64,000 nt of DNA from Clostridium homopropionicum DSM 5847 (GCF_001263795.1 NZ_LHUR01000018.1:62001-126000); one strand, 5' to 3'; numbered from the stretch's first letter, positions 37,571 through 47,156 are shown. Notes: a model not told the origin generated them from the sequence alone. Numbers and translations are program-made.

Positions 37571-37831
37571 GTGAGTGGGACACCTTTAAAAAAGATAATT
37601 AAGTCTAAGATAAAGTCTAATAAGGAACTTTCCGAAATGGAGAAACTTAGAGAAAAGATAAAATATGAAATTGCAGAGGAACTTGGATTAAAAGATAAGG
37701 TAGATAAGCTTGGATGGGGTGCATTGACTGCCGAAGAAACAGGGAGAATTGGTGGAATAATGACTAGAAAGAAAAGAGAACTTAAGGTACCAAATAACAA
37801 TATCATTCGTGAAATGGATGGATACAATTAA
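37571..37831 (+). CDS. alpha/beta-type small acid-soluble spore protein (SASP)
   Basis: 86 residues. The core KYEIAEELGL...LGWGALTAEETGRIGGIMTRKKREL carries both SASP motifs: the EIA germination-protease cleavage context and the DNA-contacting C-terminal block GxxGGxMT. These proteins coat and protect DNA in the dormant spore. The N-terminus is about 25 residues longer than in common SASPs, as in the SspF-like group. GTG 37571 has AAGGAG at good spacing. Isolated gene, expected to be forespore-specific; a sigma-G promoter was not clearly identified. Confidence 0.88.
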   Translation: MSGTPLKKIIKSKIKSNKELSEMEKLREKIKYEIAEELGLKDKVDKLGWGALTAEETGRIGGIMTRKKRELKVPNNNIIREMDGYN

Positions 37832-38006
37832 AGTACAAGAAATCAATATTGTACATGATAAAAAATATTTTCTATAATTTATTGATTTTTAATACATAAA
37901 TATATTATATTTATCTGAGAATTATAATTTTAATATATAAATATTATGGTTTATTTCTAACTTTCTTGTAAAATTAATGTAATTTAATAAAGTAGGGGGA
38001 AAGGTA

Positions 38007-38744
38007 TTGGATTGTTATAAGGAATTTGCACATATTTATGATAAACTGCTTTATGGAGATATTGATTATAAAGCATGGTCAAATAAAATCATAAATATTT
38101 GCAACGAACTAAAGATAAACAAAGATAGTTATTTAGATCTTGCATGTGGAACTGGTAACATGACAAAAGAGATAGGGAAATTTTTTAATAATGTATGGGC
38201 TGTAGATATGTCAAATGAAATGCTTAGTGAAGCTGAAGCTAAGCTTAGAAATGAAAAGATAAAAGCAAAATTTGTGTGCCAAGATATAAGTAGTCTTAAT
38301 TTAAATACTAAATTTGACTTAGTCACTTGTGTTTTAGATTCAACGAACTACATACTTGAACTTGAGGATTTAAAACAGTATTTTTTAGGAGTATATAATC
38401 ATTTAAAGGATGATGGAGTATTTATTTTCGATATAAATTCTTACTATAAATTAACTAACGTGTTAGGAAATAACCTATTTAATTATGATGATGATAATAT
38501 TGTTTATATATGGGAAAACGTTTTAGAAGAAAATATAGTTAATATGTATCTTACATTTTTTATAAGGGAAAAGGACGTTTACAGAAGATTTGATGAGCAC
38601 CATGTAGAAAGGGCATACGAGGACGAAACTATAGATAAATTATTATTAGGACTTGGCTATAAGATAATAAAAAAACTTGACAATTACTGTTATGATGCAA
38701 TAAATGCAGATACAGAGAGAATAGCCTATATAGTTCAAAAATAA
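38007..38744 (+). CDS. class I SAM-dependent methyltransferase
   Basis: 245 residues. SAM-binding motif I LDLACGTGNMTKEI, motif II acidic AVDMSNEMLSEA, and LVTCVLDSTNYI after it. The start FAHIYDKLLYGDIDYKAW is common in the small YqeM-like clostridial methyltransferases. Substrate unknown. TTG start at 38007 supported by GGGGGAAAGG. It ends 15 bases before hslO, so the two form an operon. Confidence 0.85.
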   Translation: MDCYKEFAHIYDKLLYGDIDYKAWSNKIINICNELKINKDSYLDLACGTGNMTKEIGKFFNNVWAVDMSNEMLSEAEAKLRNEKIKAKFVCQDISSLNLNTKFDLVTCVLDSTNYILELEDLKQYFLGVYNHLKDDGVFIFDINSYYKLTNVLGNNLFNYDDDNIVYIWENVLEENIVNMYLTFFIREKDVYRRFDEHHVERAYEDETIDKLLLGLGYKIIKKLDNYCYDAINADTERIAYIVQK

Positions 38745-38759
38745 GAGGAGGTTAATGCA

Positions 38760-39629
38760 ATGGCGGATAGAATTATTAAGGCTTTAGCAAACAAGGGACA
38801 AGTGAGAATTATTGCTGCTTATACTGAAGAACTAGTTAATACTGGAGTAAAGCTGCATAATTGTGCTCCTACTGCGGCAGCTGCTTTTGGTAGAATGCTT
38901 ACTGCTGGGGCAATTATGGGAACAATGCTAAAATCTGAAAAGGATGTAATGACTATTAAAATAAATGGAAATGGACCAGCAGGACCAATAATAGTTACAG
39001 CTTATAGTAATGGAAGAGTAAAAGGATATATTAGTAATCCTTCAGTAGATTTGCCTGCAAATAAGCAAGGTAAATTGGATGTTGGAGGGGCAGTGGGAAA
39101 GGATGGTTCATTAATAGTCATTAAGGATATGGGGTTAAAAGAACCATACGTAGGACAAGTAGGAATTTATTCTGGAGAAATTGCGGAAGATATAGCATAT
39201 TTCTTTACAGTTTCGGAACAAACCCCATCTGCAGTAGCTTTGGGAGTTTTAGTTGACAGAGATGGAACTATAAAAAATTCAGGGGGAATAATTATTCAGC
39301 TTATGCCTGGAGCAGATGAAATGCTAGCAGATTTGATTACTTATAGACTTCAAGATTTAGGATCACTGACTAGTAATTTTTCTAAAGGGAAGTCTTTAGA
39401 AGATGTTTTAAACTTTTTATTCGATGATATGGATTTAAAAATTTTAGAGGAATTAGAACCGAAATATCAATGCGATTGTTCTAGAGAAAAAGTAGAAAAG
39501 GCTTTAATTAGTATAGGAAAAGAAGAACTAAGAAAACTTTACAATGAAGGTAAAAAAGAGGAATTAAAATGCAACTTCTGTAATAAAATATATGAATTTA
39601 ATAAAGAAGATATTGAGAAATTGATATAG
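38760..39629 (+). CDS. hslO: Hsp33 redox-regulated chaperone
   Basis: 289 residues. The N-terminal domain matches Hsp33 ([41 protein letters not shown]), and the C-terminal zinc switch has the expected CxC (CDC near 237) and CxxC (CNFC near 271). On oxidation the zinc is lost and the protein unfolds locally to hold unfolding clients. It is 15 bases downstream of the methyltransferase gene. AGAGGAGG upstream. Confidence 0.97.
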   Translation: MADRIIKALANKGQVRIIAAYTEELVNTGVKLHNCAPTAAAAFGRMLTAGAIMGTMLKSEKDVMTIKINGNGPAGPIIVTAYSNGRVKGYISNPSVDLPANKQGKLDVGGAVGKDGSLIVIKDMGLKEPYVGQVGIYSGEIAEDIAYFFTVSEQTPSAVALGVLVDRDGTIKNSGGIIIQLMPGADEMLADLITYRLQDLGSLTSNFSKGKSLEDVLNFLFDDMDLKILEELEPKYQCDCSREKVEKALISIGKEELRKLYNEGKKEELKCNFCNKIYEFNKEDIEKLI

Positions 39630-40068
39630 AAAATTTAGCCATTTATCACTTTACCATATTAAAGTTTTAGCTTAAAAATATACTATTTATACTATGTAAG
39701 GCAAAAAATGTATTTAATAAATGTAATATATCTTAAAAAATGAAATATATTGTAAAAATGAACGACTAAATAAGACAAATATAGCTATATGGAATACAAA
39801 TTTTAATTGACAGAAAATTATGGGTATGATAATATGATAAAAAAAGTCCTTGTTTATTGATAAATTAATAATTGCAATATTCTACTTTTGTGATATATAT
39901 AAATTATGGTTTTAGATTGAAATTTTTTAATAATTCTTTATTTAAGTATGATACAATAAAGCTATTATTAATAAAGAAAATGGTATGCTAGAAAATTTCG
40001 CATTCCATTTATTAGTGTTGTTTTAAATTTTTTAAATAAAATTTAATAAATATTAAGGGGGAATTTTA
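39630..40068 (+). other. 439-base non-coding region upstream of oppA
   Basis: No ORF with a ribosome binding site. It holds one strong promoter (39807-39835) and then a leader of about 225 bases. In the leader there is an imperfect 10-bp hairpin (AATGGTATGC with GCATTCCATT, one mismatch, near 39979-40010). No known riboswitch was recognised. Confidence 0.6.
39807..39835 (+). promoter_or_regulatory. opp operon promoter
   Basis: TTGACA (39807-39812), 17-base spacer, TAATAT (39830-39835). Confidence 0.8.
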
Positions 40069-41898
40069 GTAAAGAAGAAATTACTATCAGTATTACTGTC
40101 TGCCACTTTAGCCTTATCAGTTATTCTAACTGGCTGCGGCAATGGCGGCAATGGAGCAGCTGGAGAGAAGAAGGTACTTGATTATTACTCAAAGGCTGAA
40201 CCGGAAATACTAGACGCACAACAAATTTCAGGACAACCAGACATGGTTATTGCTAACATGTTTATTGAGGGATTAATGCGTTTTGGTAAAGAGGAAGGCA
40301 AGTATGAACCTGGTATAGCTGAATCATATAAATTTGATGAGGCTGCTAATTCTTACACATTTAAGCTAAGAAAAGATGCTAAATGGAGTGACGGAACACC
40401 TGTTACTGCTGATGACTTCTTTTTTGCTTGGAGACTGGCTTTGGATGAGCAAACAGTATATAGCTTTATGATCAGTCAATATATTAAGGGTGCTGATGCA
40501 TACGCTGCTGTAACTAAGAAATCTTTCTTATCAGGAAAAGATGCAAGCTTTAAGGCTTTAGTTGATAGTGCAAAGAAAGAAACAAATGCTGATAAGAAAA
40601 AAGAAATTAATGCTAAAATAGCTGATAGACAAGAAAAAATGACAGATGCAGAAAAAACTGAATTTAAAAAGATTCAAGATGATTTATGGTCAAAAGTTGG
40701 AGTTAAGGCTGAAGGAGAAAATTTAACAATTCAATTAGCTGGTCCTACTCCATACTTTATTGGTTTAACTGCATTCCCTGTATTCTATCCAATGAATAAA
40801 GCTTTTTATGAAAAGCATAAAGCTGATAACACTTATGGACTTGAAGCAGCTGGACTTAATTCAAATGGACCATGGAAAGTAACTGAATGGAAGCATAAAG
40901 ATAGCTTTAAATTAGTTAAAAACGAGAACTATTGGAATAAGAACAATATTAAAATCGATGAAATCAACTTAAAAGTAGTTGATAAAGTTGAAACAAGAAC
41001 TAACTTATTAAAAACTGGAAAACTTGATGGTTCTGCTATCCAAGCAAAAGACCTTCCAGAATTCCAAGATCTTGCAACACGTGATCAGCTTAAACTACAA
41101 GATATGGTAGATAGACCTGATTACAGTGTATTCTATGTAGACTTTAATCAATTTAATAATAAAACTACAATGAATGTTAATATTAGAAAAGCATTAACAT
41201 TAGCAATGGATCGTAAGAGCTTTGTAGAAAAAATCAACCTAGGAGATAAACCAGCATTAGCTTTTGTACCTGAAAGCTTCCCAGGATTAAGCAAATCCTT
41301 TAGAGAAGAAAATGGAGTAGAGTTAATAAAGGATAATGACAAAGAACAAGCTAAACAATACTTAGCAAAAGGACTTCAAGAATTAGGATTAAAACAATTA
41401 CCAGCATTAGACATGGTTATAGAGGATACCGATATTGCGCAAAAGATGGCAGTAAAGTTCCAACAAGACTGGAAGGAAATAGGAGTTACTGTTAATCTTG
41501 TACCAGTACCATGGGGAGAAAAATTAAGAAGATTAAAAGCAGGACAATTTGCAATATGCTCTGATGGTTGGGGACCAGATTATATGGATCCAATGACATA
41601 CTTAGATTTATTTGAATCTACAAACGGAAATAACTATGGAAAATTCAACAATCCAGAATATGATAAATTAATATCAAGTGCTAGAACAGAAAAAGATGCA
41701 GCAAAACGTATGGATATGTTATATAAAGCTGAAAAAATGCTAATAGACAACGCTGTTACAGCTCCACAATATTTCAGAATTGCACACTATGTATATAAAA
41801 ATTATCTAACTGGTGTAGTTAACAGAGGAGCAGGTCCAGATACTGACTTCTACTGGGCTGATATAGACATGAAAGCTAAGGCAGAACAAGCAAAATAG
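40069..41898 (+). CDS. oppA: oligopeptide-binding lipoprotein OppA, with non-canonical start
   Basis: About 609 residues. A lipoprotein signal KKKLLSVLLSATLALSVILTGC gives lipid-anchored Cys23. The body is a peptide-binding SBP_bac_5 protein (DAQQISGQPDMVIANMFIEGL; WSDGTPVTADDF). A Lys-rich insert at about residues 145-205 is unusual. No ATG, GTG or TTG is in frame before codon 59. The ribosome binding site AAGGGGG has ideal spacing to GTA at 40069, the only good position for the signal peptide; ATT at 40063 is too close. An in-frame ATG at 40243 would lose the signal. Either the start is non-standard or the start codon is mutated. First gene of oppABCDF. Confidence 0.85.
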   Translation, partial: VKKKLLSVLLSATLALSVILTGCGNGGNGAAGEKKVLDYYSKAEPEILDAQQISGQPDMVIANMFIEGLMRFGKEEGKYEPGIAESYKFDEAANSYTFKLRKDAKWSDGTPVTADDFFFAWRLALDEQTVYSFMISQYIKGADAYAAVTKKSFLSGKDASFKALVDSAKKETNADKKKEINAKIADRQEKMTDAEKTEFKKIQDDLWSKVGVKAEGENLTIQLAGPTPYFIGLTAFPVFYPMNKAFYEKHKADNTYGLEAAGLNSNGPWKVTEWKHKDSFKLVKNENYWNKNNIKIDEINLKVVDKVETRTNLLKTGKLDGSAIQAKDLPEFQDLATRDQLKLQDMVDRPDYSVFYVDFNQFNNKTTMNVNIRKALTLAMDRKSFVEKINLGDKPALAFVPESFPGLSKSFREENGVELIKDNDKEQAKQYLAKGLQELGLKQLPALDMVIEDTDIAQKMAVKFQQDWKEIGVTVNLVPVPWGEKLRRLKAGQFAICSDGWGPDYMDPMTYLDLFESTNGNNYGKFNNPEYDKLISSARTEKDAAKRMDMLYKAEKMLIDNAVTAPQYFRIAHYVYKNYLTGVVNRGAGPDTDFYWADIDMKAKAEQAK

Positions 41899-41925
41899 TT
41901 AATTTTAAAAAAATAATAATTAGTG

Positions 41926-41955
41926 AAAAGGTATATGTTTTCGCGTATACCTTTT
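41926..41955 (+). terminator. intercistronic terminator/hairpin between oppA and oppB
   Basis: 10-bp stem AAAAGGTATA/TATACCTTTT (41926-41935 with 41946-41955), then T. A leaky stop here would give more OppA than transporter core, as is usual. Confidence 0.8.
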
Positions 41956-42073
41956 TGCTTATGATATATACATAAGGTAGAATTATACAGATTTATTATA
42001 AACTATGATACATATTTTAATTGGTTTATAAATTAATTTGATAATATAAATAAATTAATAGGAGGAAGTTAAT

Positions 42074-43003
42074 GTGCTGAAATATACATTAAAACGAATA
42101 GTATACGCCTTGATAACTATATGGGTAATAGCAACCTTGACATTTGGGCTTATGAAAGCGCTTCCTGGTGATCCTTTTCACAACCCTAAAATGTCTCCAG
42201 CTGTAAAAGAAGCTTTGCAGCGTAAATATGCTTTAGATAAACCATTATTAGAACAATACGGTATTTATATAGGTAATCTTGTTAAAGGAGATTTAGGAAC
42301 ATCAATAAAGTACCCAGGAAGATCTGTAAATCAAATTATAAAAGACGGCTTTCCAAAATCTTTAGCAATTGGTTGGAGAGCAATGGTGTTCGCAACATTT
42401 TTCGGACTAATTTTAGGTATTATTGCAGCATTAAACCATGAAAAGGTATCTGACTATCTTGTAATATTCATAGCAATTATAGGGGTATCTGTGCCAAGTA
42501 TAGTAATGGGACCTTTCCTTGCATATACCTTTGGAGTAGATTTGGGTTGGCTTCCTGTAACAGTAGATGGTACTCAAAAATCACTTATTTTGCCGTCGAT
42601 AACTTTAGGATTTGCTACATTAGCATTTATTGCAAGACTTATGCGTACAACAACACTAGAAGTTTTGGGACAAGACTATATTCAAACTGCAAAATCAAAA
42701 GGACTTAATAAGATACAATTAGTGTGGAAGCATGTAATAAGAAATGCAATAATGCCTGTTGTAACAGTTGTTGGTCCATTATTTGCAGGAATAATAACAG
42801 GATCAATAGTTATAGAAAAAGTATTTGCAGTGGCAGGACTTGGAGATTCATTTGTTAGTTCAATATTAGAACAAGATTACTCAATGATTATGGGAATTAC
42901 AATATTCTATGCAATCTTGATAATTATTTCAGTATTGTTAGTTGATATAGTATATGGATTCATAGATCCAAGACTTAGATTATCAGGAAAAGGAGGAAAA
43001 TAA
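42074..43003 (+). CDS. oppB: oligopeptide ABC permease OppB
   Basis: 309 residues. The N-terminus LKYTLKRIVYALITIWVIATLTFGLMKALPGDPF is typical of OppB/DppB. Six membrane segments and the ATPase-docking EAA loop TAKSKGLNKIQLVWKHVIRNAIMPV follow. It forms the transmembrane path with OppC. GTG start (an overlapping ATG two bases earlier runs into a stop at once) with AGGAGG. oppC starts 5 bases after its stop. Confidence 0.95.
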   Translation: MLKYTLKRIVYALITIWVIATLTFGLMKALPGDPFHNPKMSPAVKEALQRKYALDKPLLEQYGIYIGNLVKGDLGTSIKYPGRSVNQIIKDGFPKSLAIGWRAMVFATFFGLILGIIAALNHEKVSDYLVIFIAIIGVSVPSIVMGPFLAYTFGVDLGWLPVTVDGTQKSLILPSITLGFATLAFIARLMRTTTLEVLGQDYIQTAKSKGLNKIQLVWKHVIRNAIMPVVTVVGPLFAGIITGSIVIEKVFAVAGLGDSFVSSILEQDYSMIMGITIFYAILIIISVLLVDIVYGFIDPRLRLSGKGGK

Positions 43004-43008
43004 ATAGC

Positions 43009-44289
43009 ATGGCAAATTTAGATAAATCTATGTTCCAACATGTAGGAAAAAATTTAAATGAAGCTCAAAAAATTAAACGTCCAAGTATGTCTTATTTAGA
43101 AGACGCTATGAGAAGATTGAAGAAAAATATACCTGCTATGATCTCCTTTTGGATTTTAGTAATTTTAATTACTATGTCTATAATTGGACCGATTATTTCC
43201 GCTAAGGTACAAGGGCATGATTACCGTCAGCAAAATTTAGCTAATCAAAACCAAACATCGGTAATGTCCAATCAAAGAAGTATAGCAGTATTAAAGAATC
43301 AAGTTCTTAAATATAGTGCATATAAATCTAACTTAAGAAAAACTAAAATTGAATTTAAGAATGCAGAATTTAAAGGAGCAGGTATTATAGAATTTAAAGT
43401 AGGAAACAAATCAGAAGTTTCCTATCAAGGAGATAAAAAGGAATTTTCTTTATCAATAAAGGCAGGCTCAAATGATACTTTGGATAGTGTTATAACAAAA
43501 TTAAATGCTGAGTCAGATAAGCTACTTCAACAAGATCCAGATTTTAGGGGAGTTAAATTTAATAAGAGTGGAAGTAAGCTTGTTATTGAGACAGGTGGAG
43601 AAAAATGGTTCAATAAGCAATACTGGTTTGGAACTGATGAATTCGGCAGAGATTTATTTACCCGTCTTTGGGAAGGTGGAAAAGTATCTTTCTTAATTGC
43701 CTTTGTTTCAGTATTAATTACTGTATTTATAGGAATCGTTTATGGAGGCGTTGCTGGTTATGTAGGAGGAACGGCTGATATTCTTATGATGCGATTTGTT
43801 GAGATAATAATGGTCATACCAGATTTGTTATATATTATATTGCTACTTACCGTTATGAAGCCGGGGCTTGGACCAATAATCATAGTTCTTGCAGCTACAG
43901 GTTGGATGCAGACTGCCATGATTGTACGTGGAGAAATTTTAAGACTAAAAAATTCTGAATATGTTATAGCAGCTGAGCTTTTAGGAGCAGGATCCAAAAG
44001 AATTATATTTAAGCACCTAATTCCAAATGCAATGGGACCAATTATAGTTAATATGACAATGATGATTCCAAGAATGATATTTGCAGAAGCATTTTTAAGC
44101 TTTATAGGGCTAGGGATACCAGCACCTATGGCATCTTGGGGAGCATTGGTAAATACCGGTGCTAGCATATTTACTCAATATCCACAACAACTATTAGTAC
44201 CAGCACTAGCACTTAGTTTAACCATGCTAGCGTTTAATATACTTGGAGATGGATTAAGAGATGCACTAGATCCTAAACTAAGAGCGTAG
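43009..44289 (+). CDS. oppC: oligopeptide ABC permease OppC with an extracytoplasmic insert
   Basis: 426 residues; usual OppC is about 300. The first membrane segment is near 44-62, and the standard WFGTDEFGRDLFTR resumes at 206, followed by five membrane segments and the EAA loop AAELLGAGSKRIIFKHLIPNAMGP. The extra 120 residues (about 80-200) fall in the first outside loop. Part of this insert (SIKAGSNDTLDSVITKLNAE, then KLVIET) looks like the IN motif of flagellin/FliD hooks. It may contact OppA. AGGAGG overlaps the end of oppB. Confidence 0.93.
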   Translation: MANLDKSMFQHVGKNLNEAQKIKRPSMSYLEDAMRRLKKNIPAMISFWILVILITMSIIGPIISAKVQGHDYRQQNLANQNQTSVMSNQRSIAVLKNQVLKYSAYKSNLRKTKIEFKNAEFKGAGIIEFKVGNKSEVSYQGDKKEFSLSIKAGSNDTLDSVITKLNAESDKLLQQDPDFRGVKFNKSGSKLVIETGGEKWFNKQYWFGTDEFGRDLFTRLWEGGKVSFLIAFVSVLITVFIGIVYGGVAGYVGGTADILMMRFVEIIMVIPDLLYIILLLTVMKPGLGPIIIVLAATGWMQTAMIVRGEILRLKNSEYVIAAELLGAGSKRIIFKHLIPNAMGPIIVNMTMMIPRMIFAEAFLSFIGLGIPAPMASWGALVNTGASIFTQYPQQLLVPALALSLTMLAFNILGDGLRDALDPKLRA

Positions 44290-44299
44290 GGAGTGAATT

Positions 44300-45352
44300 A
44301 TGGTGAATAAGATATTAGACGTGAAAAATTTAGAAGTTTCCTTTGATACTTATGCTGGAGAAATACAATCAGTAAGAGGAGTATCCTTTGACTTATATGA
44401 AGGTGAAACTATTGCTATAGTTGGAGAGTCTGGTTGCGGTAAATCGGTTACATCAAAAGCAATAATGAGATTAAATCCAGAACCACCAGCAAGAATTAAG
44501 GGTGGAGAGATAATATTTGATGGAGAAGATTTAGCTAAAAAATCAGAAAGGGAAATGACTAAAATCAGAGGTAAAAAGATTAGTATGATTTTCCAAGATC
44601 CAATGACCTCATTGAACCCAACTATGACTGTTGGAAAACAAATTGTAGAAGGGCTTAGAAAGCATCAAAATATTTCATATGAAGAAGCTAAAAAGAGAGC
44701 TATAGAAATGTTAAAGCTAGTTCAAATACCTAATCCTGAAAAGAGATTTGAAGAATATCCTCATCAGTTCTCAGGTGGTATGAGACAGCGTGCGATGATT
44801 GCAGTTGCCTTAGTATGTAATCCAAAGCTTTTAATAGCTGATGAACCAACGACAGCTCTAGATGTTACTATACAAGCACAAATTCTAGATGTTATGAAGG
44901 ATCTTCAAAAGAAGATTAATACTTCAATAATTATGATTACTCATGATTTGGGAGTTGTTGCAGATATAGCACAAAGAATTATGGTAATGTATGGAGGAAA
45001 GATTGTAGAAAAAGGAACTGTCAATGACATATTCTATAATTCTAGACACCCATATACTTGGGGTCTTCTAAAATCAGTTCCAAGACTAGATATAGACAAG
45101 GAAGATGAAAGATTAGCATCTATTGAGGGAACACCTCCAGATTTATTTGCTCCACCAAAGGGATGCCCATTTGCAGATAGATGTGAACATGCAATGAAAA
45201 TCTGTAGGGAAGATATGCCTCCTATATTCGATATAAAGGAAGGACATCAATCAGCATGTTGGTTAAATCATCCAGATGCTCCTGTGGTTGAAGCACCTAT
45301 TAATAAGCCTCATAGAGGTATTGCTGGAGAGAAAGGAGGTACAAGGGACTAA
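44300..45352 (+). CDS. oppD: oligopeptide ABC ATPase OppD
   Basis: 350 residues. Walker A GESGCGKS, Q-loop IFQDPMTSLNP, signature FSGGMRQR, Walker B LLIADEPTTALD, switch His ITHDLG. The C-terminal oligopeptide-transporter extension carries the Cys-rich cluster motif GCPFADRCEHAMKIC...ACW, which in this subfamily binds an Fe-S cluster. It powers the OppBC channel. The stop overlaps the oppF start (TAATG). Confidence 0.96.
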   Translation: MVNKILDVKNLEVSFDTYAGEIQSVRGVSFDLYEGETIAIVGESGCGKSVTSKAIMRLNPEPPARIKGGEIIFDGEDLAKKSEREMTKIRGKKISMIFQDPMTSLNPTMTVGKQIVEGLRKHQNISYEEAKKRAIEMLKLVQIPNPEKRFEEYPHQFSGGMRQRAMIAVALVCNPKLLIADEPTTALDVTIQAQILDVMKDLQKKINTSIIMITHDLGVVADIAQRIMVMYGGKIVEKGTVNDIFYNSRHPYTWGLLKSVPRLDIDKEDERLASIEGTPPDLFAPPKGCPFADRCEHAMKICREDMPPIFDIKEGHQSACWLNHPDAPVVEAPINKPHRGIAGEKGGTRD

Positions 45353-46326
45353 TGAATCTTAATAAAAATGATAAACAAGTATTAGTAAAAGTACAAAATC
45401 TAAAAAAATACTTTGAAGTTGGCAAAGACGTTTACCTAAAAGCTATTGATGATGTTAGCTTTGATATATATAAAGGAGAAACTCTAGGACTTGTAGGAGA
45501 ATCGGGTTGTGGTAAATCTACTACTGGAAGAACTATCTTAAATATTTATAAAGCAACAGAAGGAACAGTTGAATTTAATGGTAAAGATGTTCATAAGATG
45601 AATTCTAAAGATAAAAAAGAATTCAATAAAAAAGCTCAGATGATATTCCAAGACCCTTATGCCTCTTTAAATCCAAGAATGCTTGTAGGAAATATAATAG
45701 GTGAGGGACTTGATATTCACGGTATTTTAAAGGGTGAGGAAAGACAAAATCGTATATATGAGCTCTTAGAGTTAGTAGGATTAAATAGAGAGCATGCTAA
45801 CCGTTTTCCGCACGAATTTAGTGGTGGTCAAAGACAAAGAATAGGTATTGCTAGAGCGTTAGCTTTAAACCCAGACTTCATTGTTTGTGATGAACCTATT
45901 TCGGCCTTAGACGTTTCTGTACAAGCACAAGTTGTTAATTTACTGCAAGACTTACAAAAACAATATGGATTAACTTACTTGTTTATAGCTCACGATTTAT
46001 CCATGGTTAGATACATTTCTGATCGTGTTGCTGTAATGTATCTTGGTGTTATAGCAGAACTTGCTGAAAGTGATGAGTTATATGAGAATCCAATGCATCC
46101 ATATACAAAGGCATTACTATCAGCTATTCCAATACCGGATCCAGATATGCAAAAAAGCAAAAAACGTATTCTACTAGAAGGGGAGGTGCCAAGTCCTATT
46201 AATCCTTTACCTGGATGTAAATTTGTTGAACGTTGTCAACATGCCACAGAAAGATGTAGAGAGGAAAGACCAGAATTAAAAGAGGTAAAACCTGGACACT
46301 TCGTTGCATGTCATATATTTGGCTAA
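45352..46326 (+). CDS. oppF: oligopeptide ABC ATPase OppF
   Basis: 324 residues. Walker A GESGCGKST, IFQDPYASLNPRM, signature FSGGQRQR, Walker B FIVCDEPISALD, switch IAHDLSMV. The C-terminal Cys motif GCKFVERCQHATERC...ACH is present. Second ATPase of the Opp importer, translationally coupled to oppD. Last gene of the operon; after it a 310-base region leads to the tRNA promoters. Confidence 0.96.
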   Translation: MNLNKNDKQVLVKVQNLKKYFEVGKDVYLKAIDDVSFDIYKGETLGLVGESGCGKSTTGRTILNIYKATEGTVEFNGKDVHKMNSKDKKEFNKKAQMIFQDPYASLNPRMLVGNIIGEGLDIHGILKGEERQNRIYELLELVGLNREHANRFPHEFSGGQRQRIGIARALALNPDFIVCDEPISALDVSVQAQVVNLLQDLQKQYGLTYLFIAHDLSMVRYISDRVAVMYLGVIAELAESDELYENPMHPYTKALLSAIPIPDPDMQKSKKRILLEGEVPSPINPLPGCKFVERCQHATERCREERPELKEVKPGHFVACHIFG

Positions 46327-46503
46327 GGAAAATGTACTACAAAATAAGTTGAGGTGAACAGTGCCCTGTGAGATAGATACAGAGAATAGATTGTATTTTT
46401 ATTTTACAGGGTATATGTTATTTTGCTTAGATAGATTAACTAATTAAATTTTCAAATATATATATATAATAATATTTATTTTCATAAATAATAATTTTAT
46501 ATA

Positions 46504-46532
46504 TTGACAAAGTGAGGATAATTTTATATTAT
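46504..46532 (+). promoter_or_regulatory. tRNA operon promoter P1
   Basis: TTGACA (46504-46509), 17-base spacer, TATTAT (46527-46532). Confidence 0.7.
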
Positions 46533-46586
46533 ATTAATGCACCGAGCAAGTAGAAGAAATACCTAAATTAGTCAATAAAAAGATTG

Positions 46587-46615
46587 TTGACAAAGATAAT
46601 AAAACATTATATAAT
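46587..46615 (+). promoter_or_regulatory. tRNA operon promoter P2
   Basis: TTGACA (46587-46592), 17-base spacer, TATAAT (46610-46615): a full consensus promoter, 22 bases before the first tRNA. Confidence 0.9.
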
Positions 46616-46637
46616 ATTATTTGTTGCTAATAAACAT

Positions 46638-46713
46638 GGGCGCATAGCTCAGCTGGGAGAGCATCTGCCTTACAAGCAGAGGGTCACAGGTTCGAGCCCT
46701 GTTGTGCCCACCA
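46638..46713 (+). tRNA. tRNA-Val (anticodon TAC)
   Basis: Cloverleaf with acceptor GGGCGCA/TGTGCCC and a TAC anticodon in loop CTTACAA. D and T arms are intact (GGTTCGAGCC). Discriminator A, CCA encoded. It reads GTA, the same codon used as specifier by the valS T-box. Confidence 0.97.
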
Positions 46714-46731
46714 TGTTTTTTAATACATTAT

Positions 46732-46808
46732 GGCCCAGTGGCTCAGTTGGTTAGAGTGCCGGCCTGTCACGCCGGAGGTCGAGGGTTCGAGCCCCTTCTG
46801 GGTCGCCA
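46732..46808 (+). tRNA. tRNA-Asp (anticodon GTC)
   Basis: Acceptor GGCCCAG/CTGGGTC, anticodon GTC in loop CTGTCAC, T arm GGGTTCGAGCCCC, discriminator G and encoded CCA. Confidence 0.97.
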
Positions 46809-46812
46809 TAAT

Positions 46813-46888
<76 letters not shown>

Positions 46889-46893
46889 ATTTT

Positions 46894-46968
46894 GCGGGAG
46901 TGGCTCAGTGGTAGAGCGTCACCTTGCCAAGGTGAACGTCGCGAGTTCGAATCTCGTCTTCCGCTCCA
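46894..46968 (+). tRNA. tRNA-Gly (anticodon GCC)
   Basis: Acceptor GCGGGAG/CTTCCGC (with G-T pairs), anticodon GCC in TTGCCAA, T arm GAGTTCGAATCTC, discriminator T and encoded CCA. Confidence 0.96.
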
Positions 46969-46974
46969 AAATAA

Positions 46975-47049
46975 GGCGCTATAGCCAAGTGGTAAGGCAC
47001 GAGTCTGCAAAACTCTGATCCCCCAGTTCAAATCTGGGTGGCGCCTCCA
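46975..47049 (+). tRNA. tRNA-Cys (anticodon GCA), copy 1
   Basis: Acceptor GGCGCTA/TGGCGCC, anticodon GCA in CTGCAAA, T arm CAGTTCAAATCTG, discriminator T and encoded CCA. An identical copy lies 182 bases downstream. Confidence 0.97.
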
Positions 47050-47083
47050 AAAAGCATCTTAATAATATGTTTAGGATGCTTTT
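47050..47083 (+). terminator. terminator after tRNA-Cys copy 1
   Basis: AAAAGCATC (47050-47058) pairs with GATGCTTTT (47075-47083), extended by TAA/TTA, then a T-rich stretch. It stops the five-tRNA transcript. Confidence 0.85.
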
Positions 47084-47156
47084 ATTATTCCTATTAATAA
47101 AAGATTTTGTCTCAAATATTTTTATTCAGCATAGTATATTATATAAAACAAAATGT

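Larger units (their letters stand above)
46327..46637 (+). other. non-coding region between oppF and the tRNA cluster
   Basis: No ORF. A weak CCCTGT...ACAGGG pair spanning 46363-46413 may end the opp transcript. The rest is AT-rich and holds two tandem promoters (46504 and 46587) for the tRNA genes. Confidence 0.55.

Noticed and set aside
37516-37827. 103-residue minus-strand frame over the SASP gene
   Set aside because: The plus-strand SASP has clear family motifs and a ribosome binding site; the antisense frame is a shadow.
40243-41898. Starting oppA at the in-frame ATG 40243
   Set aside because: This would discard the lipoprotein signal and about 58 residues of conserved binding-protein sequence and has no ribosome binding site.
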